This document shows positions 11,501 to 21,900 of a DNA stretch of 64,000 bases, piece after piece. The position numbers and the translations under genes are program-made. Below the pieces are notes generated by a model. That model saw only the letters and a list, made by a program, of their open reading frames with translations. It searched no databases and had not been told where the DNA came from. How positions within the stretch are numbered: position 1 is the first letter of the stretch; each line of letters begins with the position of its first letter. This DNA comes from Halicephalobus mephisto (Eukaryota; Nematoda; Chromadorea; Rhabditida; Panagrolaimidae): NCBI GenBank assembly GCA_009193035.1, contig SWDT01000001.1, forward strand, positions 744,001 through 808,000, read 5' to 3'.

Positions 11501-14460
11501 AAACTAACCTTCATATGCCAGAGAGTGGGGAAGTAGTGGTCCTTGATGGGTTCATCACATTTCAAGCCTTCTATTCTGGGTCGGCAACGACATTGACCGG
11601 TATGCATGTTACAGACATTTCCAATGGCCCCGCCAATGTCGCAACTGCAAGGTTCACAGCCTACATGGTTATTAACTTCCATGTTGAAGAATCCATCAGC
11701 ACATTGATCGCACTTCTTCCCTCCAACATATCGTTTACAATCACATTGACCTGTCGTCTGTTCACAAGAATTCTGGAGAGAAATGACACCCGTCATGTTA
11801 CAAGCGCAGTCAATACAACCTGTTGCATGATGATACTGTAGATCCCAGAAAGTTGGTTTACATTGATTGCAGGTTCTTCCTTGAACATTTTCTTTGCAAG
11901 TACAGAGTTCTCCTGGAGCAACCTTGTCGCACCCGGCAAAGGAAGCAGTTACACCACTTGGGTTGCAGTTACACTCTTCACAAACAGGGAAATTGAAGAA
12001 ATTCGGCTTACATTTGTCACATTGTTTCCCAACGAAGTTGGCTCGACAGTAACACTAAAATAATATTGATTATGAGATAACATTCCGAGGTAAATATGAA
12101 CTTTGTAAAGGTCGGGATTTCGCAATTTTCAATGTCAAATTGTACGTTTGAGTTGTATTAAACTCAATGGTATGAAATAAAATATTCCCAAAATAATAAA
12201 AGATATAAAAATGAAAAAATTAACGTATTTTGTCAAAGACGATGAAACCTATTTTTTCATCCTTATTCTAATTTCGTTGGAGTGTGTTATTTAAAAACAA
12301 ATTAGTTTTTAGATAAACTTTCCGATATAATTATCTCCTATTCATTAGCAAAGTGGAAATGAAAAGCGAACCTGTCCGTCATTATCACAAGTGAGACCTT
12401 TAGATCCAGTTGAGAAACAATTACATGGTAGACATTTCGGATACTTGTAGAAGCCAGCTGCACACTTATCGCATGTTCTGCCAGTGAAGTTGCTACTACA
12501 TGGACATTCACCAGTCTTGAGGTCACATACAGCAGACTTCGACCCAACAGAGTCGCAAAGACAGGGCTTACAATTAGGGTAACCGTAGTAGTTTTCGTCA
12601 CACTGATCACAACGCTTCCCAGCGAATCCAGACTTGCAAAGACATTGACCACTCGTGATGTCACAAACTTCGCCTTCAGTTCCGCTAGGATCACAATCAC
12701 AGAATTCACATGTAGGGTAGTTGAAGAAACCCTTGTTGCAGGTGTCACAAGACTTTCCTCCGAAATTCCTCTGGCATTCACATTGTCCTGTCTCTTTATT
12801 GCATTCCGTATTCACCGATCCTGTTTCATCACAAGTACATGGAGTACATCCAGCGGTGATATTTGTATATCCAGGAGCACATTCATCACAATAATTACCT
12901 GCGAAATTATCCTTACATGGACAACTGTCATCGATTGCCAAGCATTGATCCCCAATTGTTCCGTTGGTGTTACATTGACATGGTTTGCATATCGGTGGGT
13001 CGAAGTAGCCAGGAGCACATTGATCACAGTTTTCGCCGGTGAATTGAGGAAGACATTCACATTTTCCGGTTTCCTCGGCACATTTTCCATTATGCTTGGT
13101 AGGATCACAGCGACAAGGTTGACAAACATCCGTTTCATTCCAGAATTTTCCAGAAGGACGGTAGAACCCATCTACACATTTGTTACAGTTGATGCCTTCA
13201 GTGTTGTCCCGACAGCTCAAACAACGACCCCCGCCGGAATATCTTCCGTGGATATCGAGGGAGAGATTGTTTTTATCGATATCTTCATCGTAAATACATT
13301 CCTCAGAATGTCCATGGCAATTACAAGGCTCGCAGACAAACTCATTTCCATCTCTGGCTCTCTGCCATTTCTTCTGTTCGAATCCAGAACAGCATCTCTC
13401 ACAGTTATCCCCGCAGGTGTTGTGTTCACATCTGCAAAGCCAGGTTCGAGGTCTGGTAACATCAAGGACATCGCAAGTGTCGGCATGGCCATTGCACACA
13501 CAACGACCACCCATGAAGATTTCCTTAATTGCGTAATAGTAACGACGAGTGACTGTCGGGTCATTATCCTCATTCAAGTCCATCAGACTCCCCTGGAAGG
13601 TCTTGGTCTTCAACAAACGAAGACGGACATTTGTAGCTCTCGCGAAATTCTGTAATTTGGGAGAGTTACTAAAATTCTGGTTTCCGGGGCGATTTTCAAG
13701 CAAATTGATGACGATTTCACCACTTTCCATGGGATGAATTCTGGAGAACTCATGAGTACAGATTACTGAATCATCGTCAGTGATCGGTCTCAAAGAAGCC
13801 GTTCCAAATCGACGAGCACATTCAGCGGGGGATCCGGCGAAGTACTGCCAAGGAGTGTAAGTGACACCGTAATCCGTTGATCGTTCTAAGATCCATGTCC
13901 CAGGACGAGGACTGTTTGCCATTTGGATCCAAACATAAGCGACGTGAAACTCTTGTTCCAGATCAATTGTGATGTTCACTTCGTTGTACTGCTTGCCCCG
14001 AGAAAGAGGAGGACTCTGCCACCATGAAGGGGTTCCATCAACCATGTTGGATGCTGGATGAGCATACGAAGTGTTTGCTTCACAATAATCGCAAATTTGT
14101 CCTCCCTAAATATGTGGCTCACTGACGTCATAGTGAATAAACAAACCTGAAGGATTGAATCGTGCATCTTTGCCGATCGGAAGGAACTACTTGCTTCATC
14201 GTCAGCCATACTATAGGAGTATACGTTGAACGGGTTGTACACTCCAGCTAAAAACCGTGTTGTAAATCACCGATCACGATGATAATAACCCTACCGGCAA
14301 TTGTGCAATACATTTCTCTGATAGGCTGGCCGCTGACTTCTCCACATGTCGAAGTAGCGTGGATTTTCCTTCCAAGGGCCAGGTTTCGATTAGGTGGAAC
14401 CAGCAACACAGCCGAAACTGCTACTGCTTCAAAGAGCAGTAGCAATAAGGCCCTGAGCAT
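2545..14460 (-). CDS. epi-1: Laminin subunit alpha (LanA / EPI-1 type)
   Basis: Secreted basement-membrane subunit. Exons: 14460-14295, 14247-14147, 14105-12372, 12054-11509, 11441-11058, 11008-10569, 10522-7692, 7649-7506, 7461-5529, 5472-4989, 4941-4679, 4629-4368, 4323-4009, 3955-3515, 3467-2871, 2826-2545. They sum to about 3640 aa, the family's normal size. Order: signal peptide MLRALLLLLFEAVAVSA, LN polymerisation domain, EGF-like LE repeats, a domain IV''-type block (11.4-9.7 kb), LE repeats, a laminin IV A domain (about 9.06-8.58 kb), more LE repeats, coiled coil (7.46-5.8 kb) for trimer assembly, then five LG modules ending FGNVVKTSCPLN. An acidic linker separates LG3 and LG4. The extra domain-IV block fits the LanA/alpha3-5 branch rather than alpha1/2; the symbol is by that inference. 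An in-frame ATG at 14490 exists, but a TTTCAG acceptor lies between it and 14460, so 14460 is preferred. Confidence 0.95.
12055..12371 (-). other. Longest laminin intron (317 nt)
   Basis: This intron (GTTCGC...TTTTAG) is several times longer than the other laminin introns (41-67 nt) and very AT-rich. No coding or repeat structure is seen in it. Confidence 0.75.
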
Positions 14461-14462
14461 GG

Positions 14463-14475
14463 TGTGCACTGAAAT
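14463..14475 (-). promoter_or_regulatory. 3' splice acceptor just upstream of the laminin start
   Basis: On the minus strand CTATTTCAG ends at 14469, eight bases before the preferred ATG at 14460. It can be the acceptor of a 5'UTR intron or a trans-splice site for a spliced leader. Either would remove the upstream in-frame ATG at 14490. Confidence 0.5.
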
Positions 14476-14490
14476 AGTTACTGTAGTCAA

Positions 14491-17422
14491 ACTTGATTTT
14501 CCAGTATTCTTATTTCGAAGGAAAACTCAGATATGAAGAAGGAAATAAATCAAGAATGACAATCAAGAAGAAAGTAAGATACTAGGAATGTTTTCGCGCG
14601 GCATTTGACGGCTAAGACAAGAAAGACAATACAGACCTAAGCGGAGATCTGCTCTGAGGGAATGGCTAGCTAAGTATCCAATCGATTTGGCACATCTGGT
14701 CTTTATGTCTTTACCCCAATAAACATTCTCCTTCTTTCACAGAAAGTGAAAACGTAAACTTGTACCAAAAATAAAATATCAAAGACTAGGGTATGTGTAA
14801 TCCAAAAATCCACGATAAATTGATCTGACTAATCGAACGATGGAGGAAAGACCAAGGGCCAAATGGCCGTCTGTCTGCTAATTCAGCCATTCTTTCAGGG
14901 ATTTTGCCCAGTGGGTTAACTGCAATGGCGCGCACGATATCTAGAGACAAAGGTTTTGGTTTTAGGACTGCTAATCTGACAATCGAGGCCGGCCTTAATC
15001 ATTTTTTGGAAGAAACAAGTATTTGATCCGGCTCTAAATCGCATTCGCAGGTGTGCCCCTTTGCCGAAATACGGATGTTATGATCGTTTATGTTCCGGGA
15101 CGGCAATTGCCAGAATTCCTGCATAATTTTCCAAAAAAACTATTGTAGAGAATTTATGATTTGAATTGGGTCTCAAAAGTTCAATAACTTAATAAGAGAA
15201 CGAACTTGATTGGATTTCGCGTTTTGAAATAAGTTATGCAGAAATTAAAAACCATTGAAATGAACATTAAAAATATGCATTTAATTTCTGCAGAATGATC
15301 TTCTGAAGCAAGAAAAATACAAAAAAGACTGTAGTAATTAATAGCTTATAAATAGCTAGACTGAGCGATGACTCAATAGTGCAGGAAATTAATAATTGAC
15401 AAGCACAGACTTGATCCCGTGCGGTTTGGAATTGTTTTTTGATTTTTTCTGAAAAAGATCAAGTCGTTTTCTTGTGCTGTAGTTTTATCTCAAATTTACT
15501 TCAAAAATAATTGTGATTTCTACTAATATAGTGGTTACTTTAAATGATATTTAAACAAAGAATTTCCAAGGATCAAATCTCGTTGTTCATTCTCATACTT
15601 CACATATTACAAAGAAACCGATGAAAGATTTGCTATAACAATGAGTTTTAACAAAGAAAATGCCTGATCAAACTATTCTCAAGGTTCATTTATAGAATCC
15701 CTTCTGAGATCACGAAACAACGTAATCTTTTATTCTTATGAGTAAAATCATAGGTTTTTAATATCTCAGCTGACTGAAGTTTATTAAAAATCACAGTTTA
15801 CAAAAAAATATTCTACCAAATTAGAAAAATACCATCCGAAAGTTCTGATCATGGATCGAACATATGTTTGTCAATTGTTAACTTGTTGAGTTACCATTTG
15901 AACTACTGTTAAACTCAACCAATCCTTTATAATATTTCTTTGATTATCATAGTTTTACTTTCTCTTACTTTTCTCGTTCCACACCATTCTACAAAAATTA
16001 AATGTATATTCTTAATGTTCATTTTAAAGGGTTTAAATTTACACAACTTATTTCAAAAGACAAGACTCATTAAAGTTCATTATTTCGTAAGTATCACCTA
16101 CATTTTCCCAGATCTAATATATTAATTCAAAAAATATTAATGATAAACAAAAAATGAAAATAGTTGAATTCTTTAGGCACTATTCCTTTTCTTATTTCTT
16201 TTGTTCTGTTGAAAAAACCCGAGATAGTGTCTGTCATGCTTTAAAAGGACCCCAAATATCCAATTCTATATGGAGATGGTTAGATTTTCTATGATTTTTC
16301 TTGAAGAATCTTTGATCAACTTTGAAGTTCAATGCTTTTCATGTCTCTAATCCTCTTGAATTGACGACTATCTTTGAAAATATTTCTGGTTACAAACATA
16401 TATATGACCGCGAGGAATATAGAAGGAGGTTGAAGGATCTGCTCCACCACAACGGCGGATGAACCAGATCTTATTGTATTGTATTGTAAACATATATATA
16501 TAGACTCCCTGCAAGATTGAGATCAGAGGAACATGCCTCAATAAAGAAGTCGGATATTGTGGTCTTGAAACTGAAAACATTTTCATTAAGCCAATTGAAG
16601 GATTATCCTACTGAAATGTAAATCGATTCTCTTTTACCAAAGACATGTAAGCACTTCATTTCCCATGACCACCTGACAATTTCTACCTTTCATTCGGCTA
16701 AAAAACGATAATATTTAATCTTTTAGAATACGGGAATTTTACACAAAATATGGTAAATTCTGCACCAAAAACTCGTTTGTGAAAACACTTAAATTCGAAT
16801 GAGATCATGCTAGTAATAATTACATCCATCAGAACTATCAAAATTCTGCTTTTTATTTTAATAATGTTTTGAAAATGGGAAATAAATTTACTGAAACCCC
16901 TTGCATCATGTTCAAACGTTTTTCATTGTTTACAGAAGCCTTAGTAAATCTAAGCTCACATTCAGAGAATTATCTTTCAAGAGATATTCTGTACAAATAA
17001 CAAAAAACAAGAATTTATAAATAGATGAAGAAATAAAAAAGAATTACGTATATTGTTTTCCAACCTTTTAACGCTCAAGCTGCGAATTTTGAAATTAAGC
17101 GACAATTTTGAAAGTCGTTTTTTTAGTTTCTGTAATTTTCATTTATGAACAAGTATCTATTTTACTTCTACAATTGATTTTGGATACAATGTGAGGAATA
17201 AAGACGAAAAATCATTATCATATTTTTAAGTTTAAATGATATCTGAAAAATCGGGGAATTTGAATTTGCTAGATATTATTTATTTTTTTTGTACAATTAT
17301 GAGCGAAAAATAAACTTTATAGTGTATTTTATGAAAGGTTTGATAACAAAATAATTATGTAGCAAAATTAAGCAAGGTATTGAAGTCACTTGTTCGGTGT
17401 TTGGGCTTGGTGTTCCTTTGGT
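14491..17422. other. Intergenic region between laminin and a hypothetical ORF
   Basis: AT-rich DNA with no supported gene. It holds a 13-bp perfect inverted repeat at 15237-15292 (listed separately). The proximal part, next to 14490, should contain the laminin promoter. Confidence 0.6.
15237..15292. repeat. 13-bp perfect inverted repeat, 30-nt loop
   Basis: Arms TGCAGAAATTAAA (15237-15249) and TTTAATTTCTGCA (15280-15292) are exact reverse complements. The arms could form a hairpin in RNA, but are too short and AT-rich to claim a microRNA. Confidence 0.55.
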
Positions 17423-17896
17423 TTATAGAAAAGGAGTTTTGTTGTTCGATTGATCAATTAGTGTTGATTCATGTACGACCGGGGATTCAAAGTTCTCAAT
17501 AAGCACTTTTGACACTTCTTCAAGATGCCAGTGAGCTAGATCAGGAGTCTGTGATCTATTGGAATTCCAGTCAAGACAGTTCTCTGTGTATTCGTTGAAC
17601 TCCTCCGTAATGGAATTTGGTTGCTCCCCCTCAGTTATTTTCTCAAAGCAAGGGAACAAAGGGAGGTCGGGGAATTTGAAGGGTTCTAGGGGAGAAGATA
17701 GTTTCCAAGGGAGTAAATGACAGTCATATTCAGGTTCATACACGAATGACGATGAGTGTTGGTGATACTCAGAATAGAAAATGTCATCGATATCGTGTTC
17801 ATAACTGAAATGACATCCAATCTGGTTGTTATCTATCATTAGATCCAAATCCTTGAATTCTTTCCACAATTGAATCCAAAAGCTGTAGTCCAACAT
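17423..17896 (-). CDS. Hypothetical acidic protein, single open frame
   Basis: From the ATG at 17896 the frame codes 157 aa (MLDYSFWIQLWKEF...NNKTPFL). The frame is open further upstream to 17950 but without another ATG. The product is acidic and rich in Phe, Trp, His and Pro, without low-complexity runs, signal peptide or membrane segment. I recognise no domain. The length and mixed composition in AT-rich DNA argue for real coding, either a single-exon orphan gene or the last exon of a longer one. It lies alone between the laminin and AEX-3 5' ends. Confidence 0.38.
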   Translation of the reverse strand: MLDYSFWIQLWKEFKDLDLMIDNNQIGCHFSYEHDIDDIFYSEYHQHSSSFVYEPEYDCHLLPWKLSSPLEPFKFPDLPLFPCFEKITEGEQPNSITEEFNEYTENCLDWNSNRSQTPDLAHWHLEEVSKVLIENFESPVVHESTLIDQSNNKTPFL

Positions 17897-18902
17897 AGCT
17901 TTTGAAGAATTCCGGGAGAAATAAAATAATCTCGTTTTGATTTTTCCCAATCTTGATTTTTGTGTATCATCATTAGCATTTTATGAAAGGCACTGAGAAC
18001 CTTTTCTCTTTTTCCAACTCGTTAAAGCCCATCACTACCCAGCAATAAAGATCACTTCACAAAATTATTCTCATTTAAAATTCAATAATTTTTAGGTTTA
18101 TTATCTTTTTCAAGTATCTCCACTGACATTACATTAGATAGCAACAAGCTAAAAATTCATTCAAAAGCAATTTACAAATGTTTTTTTAATGCAGAAACCT
18201 CTTCCCCACGTCGAATGCACCAGAAGCCTGTATTTTAGTGCAATGAATGCTTTCCTCCGCTTTGACTAAAAGGGACACACAGCGGACCAGGATACGGCCA
18301 AATTTGTTCTGAACAATGAAGCAGTGAATGGTTTCGGTCTTTTTAACGAGTCCAGCGAAAGGAAAGAGCGGCTGCTTCTTGCTGGAGTCTCGACTCATGC
18401 AGAAGCAACACACAAGCAAAAACCATGAAGAGTGCCTTTGGCGTTTGCTGTGGAGAGAGTAAAAACAGAGGACTATGCTAAAGGAACACTCGTCTGGTCT
18501 CTGCCGCATCTCGAGCTTTATTTGGTCTTGTCTTTTCCATCCACTCCCCAGACTGCTTCGATTTGACTAATTTTTCGGACTGTGGGCGATTCGGTTTTGT
18601 GAAATCTACTTAGTAAATGAAGGATATCGAATTGCCATCATTCTCCTTGGGATTATCTAGTCTTTTTAAAATCTTTGCACCTAACGATTTTATTATTTCT
18701 TAATCGACTATTCTCACGTGTTCTGGAAGTAAATTTTACCACATATTATCCTTGGGATGTTTTTCCTTTTTTATTTCAATTTTATTTGTAACATACTAGT
18801 GGAGAGTGAAAACGGGAATGATTGCGTTTATTCCCTCTTTTGTCGTGTATTGACCGTTTATTGATTTCATCTTATATTGATTGTTCAGGTGATTGCTTGA
18901 AA
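17897..18902. other. AEX-3 upstream region with an unassigned minus-strand ORF
   Basis: A 107-codon minus-strand frame lies at 18509-18186. It begins MRQRPDECSF and contains the partly repeated segments ETIHCFIVQ and ESIHCTKIQ. It matches no family I know, and its DNA is richer in G+C than the flanks. It may be a gene, an exon or only open by composition. The rest is AT-rich flank. A TTGTTCAG acceptor ending at 18888 may mark the mature 5' end of the AEX-3 message. Confidence 0.4.
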
Positions 18903-18920
18903 ATGATAGTTAATGGATGA
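18903..18920 (+). promoter_or_regulatory. Short upstream ORF overlapping the AEX-3 start codon
   Basis: ATG ATA GTT AAT GGA TGA starts ten bases before the main ATG at 18913, in another frame, and its stop overlaps the first codons of the main frame. It lies downstream of the acceptor at 18888, so it would be in the mature leader and could lower translation. Confidence 0.4.
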
Positions 18921-21900
18921 ACAAGGGAAAGAGTTGTGCCCTCGTCTTATTGACTTTTTGGTCATTGTTGGCCGAAGACCGTCTTCAAAGTTAAAGCTAA
19001 ATAATGGAGATTCTGGGGATCCTATCAAATCTCGGAATATTAATTCCAAAGTCGGAGTCTCCAATCCAGAACTCTTGAGACGGTATCCAACAGATGACCA
19101 TAAAGATTTTCAACTGCCGACGGATGTCACCTACTTTTGTCAACCTGAAGGATGTACCACAGTTAATTCTCATAGACGGCTAAAGGCGTACAGAGATACC
19201 ACTTCCTTTGTCTTCACGTTGACGGATAAGGATTCTGGCAAGACGAGATATGGAATAACTTTGAACTTCTATCTTAATTACGAAAGAAATAGAAAGAAAG
19301 ACGATGGACAAAATCTGAAGCCCCTTCCGACTAAAAAGTTTGTTTTTAATTACGGGTAATGGTTCTAGCAGCAATTCTAGGAAATCTCCAGTGGCATCCC
19401 TTACAAGTATTTGCTTAATGAGCCATCACCCGTTTCTCTCTGCATTCAGGGACATACTTACATTACTACGTCAGCTTATCGACGCTTGCAATCACCGCTG
19501 TAACCAGAATGAGGCTCTTCCGAGGTTCGCTTTATTTTAGCTGCTTATTAATTTTATTAGGAATGCAATTTTGGGAATTCTGAAAATTGAATTATTTGCT
19601 TCATTTCAGAGATGCAGTGTGGGCTGTTCTAATTGGCCACTGGACTGGGGATGTTCCTCCGCAGGTGATGCAAGAGATTAGGGAAATCGAAACTTGGATC
19701 CTGATGTTGCTGAGCTCCCCCGTTCCTGTTCCTGGGAAGACAAAAGTCGTTCTGGAAGTTCTCCCGTTGGAGATCATGCCGATGATCGAATTCGCTCTTC
19801 CTGATCATTCCCGGTTCTCACTCGTCGATTTCCCTCTTCATTTGCCGATCGAACTTCTTGGAGTCGATGTAGCTGTTAAGTTGCTTGCTGCGGTGATGCT
19901 GGAACACAAGGTTGTTCTTCAAAGTCGAAATTACAATGCTGTGAGCATGTGTGTGATGGCTCTAGTTGCCCTGCTCTACCCTCTTGAATACATGTTTCCA
20001 GTAATCCCACTTTTGCCCGTATACATGCCGTCGGCCGAACAGCTGCTTCTCGCTCCGACTCCATTTATCATTGGTGTTCCTGCTTCCTTCTTCGTTGCCA
20101 AGAAGATTGAGCCCCCTTCGGATGTTATTCTTGTCGACTTGGATACGAATGAAATGACATATGGAGACGGATTAGATCAGATTTCTGAATTCCCAGAGCC
20201 AGAACTAACTAATCTGAAAGATGATTTCCGAAGAGCTCTCGGTAAAATGACTTTACAAACACCAGTTATCGAAGGAAACGGACATAGAAGCAGTTTCGAA
20301 GCATCTTATACCATTGACGGCGATGAAATTGATGTGGCATGCCGAGTATCAATGGTAATTCAAAAAATTTAAAGCATGATAAAAGGATCTTTTCAGATCA
20401 AGTTCTTCAACAGTCCAAACATCTTCGCCAACTTTAGTGAACATTGCCGAACACTGAGACTGTATCCTCGTCCGGTTGTAGCACTTCAAACAGAATCATT
20501 CCTTCGAAGTAGACCGTTGCTGTCTACACTGATTCAAGAGCTCTGTAAAACTCAATCGGTAGAATACTTTGCAGAATGTTCCCTTTGTCCTAAAAACGAA
20601 ACCTACGTTCGAGTTCAGACTGGGATCACTGCAGCTCCTCAAGTTGGCGACAAAGCTAAATGGTTCACGGATGAACTTATGCCTATTCACTTTAATGTAA
20701 TATTTTATCGAGTTAACAAATAATCATTAGTGTAATTTAGGCTTATCCCGATGCCTCAACCTTGTGTACTGCTCTTCAAAAAATGAAATCAGACAAATTT
20801 GGCGATCACTCAGAATCAGAAGATGAAGACATCAGTGATCTGGAGACAAATTCAGGAATGGAAGAATCGACTATTGAATCTCCTTATACGGACGTAGTCC
20901 CGAATTTTGAAGCCTCTAAGCCGTTATCTGAAGTGAATGATGTCTACAAAGCCCCGAAGAAGTTAGAACTCCCTCAAAGTGAAAGTGCGCTCTCGATTGA
21001 TAGTTCAATTAGTAGTGGCAGATCGTCTCCAGCTTCTTCTGTGTCGGCATCAGCAGCTGATAGTGAAGCTGATTTCGCCAGATTTGCAGAAAATCTGGCT
21101 TTGAAATCCGATGGAAAAGGAGATTTTTCATTCAATCACAGCGAAGGTGAGGATACAGAAAGTACTCCTATCCAAGCAAGAAGAGGAATAATCGTCACAA
21201 GCAAAACATTAGCTCAAAATCCAAATAGCTCAAGTGCAAATACTCCTACTGCAAAAAATCCGCAAAATTTGAGATCTGTCGGGATGAAGGGACTCCATAC
21301 AATCACGGATTCTGGAGAAAAAGTCTTCGGACCTAATTTGATGAATGCGATAAATGGATTCTCTGAGAAGAGTCATGGGATGTTCTCTCAAGTACTGAAC
21401 AAGACGGCTCCGAAGGCCCAGGCACTTCGGGATAAGACGATGAGGCCTCTTGCTGAAGCTGCAGCAAACAGAATGGAGCATGGGCAACATCTGATCACAA
21501 AGAAAAGCACTTCTACAGTAGAGACGAATTCAACTGTAGCAGCAACTCAGCAAAGTAAGAATCAGCAACAAATCCGAGAAGTTTGTGATCAGATCCAAGG
21601 AGGTCAAGGAATAGGAGTCTTCGCTTATCCTAAAATAAAAAGATTACTGGAAGATGAAAGTCTTCGGGAACTCGTGTGTTCGAAGCTCAATCTTGGGCTC
21701 GATATTCATTACACGGAAGAAGACTTCTTAGTGGACAGACAACTTACTAAATCTCAATACAAAGGGTATTTGAAGATATTTCAAGCATGTATTGCGGGGT
21801 TAGAGCATTCATACAACACTCCTGGGTCTAATGGCTTGGCATCCATGTTTCATGTTTTGGAAATCGCCCATAGTCACTACTGGACTGAGAACGACGCAAC

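Noticed and set aside
15237..15292. microRNA precursor
   Set aside because: Arms of 13 bp are too short and AT-rich for a mature microRNA duplex.
19338..19368. A 31-nt AEX-3 intron
   Set aside because: The acceptor 12 bases further on gives 43 nt, in line with other introns, and keeps the frame.
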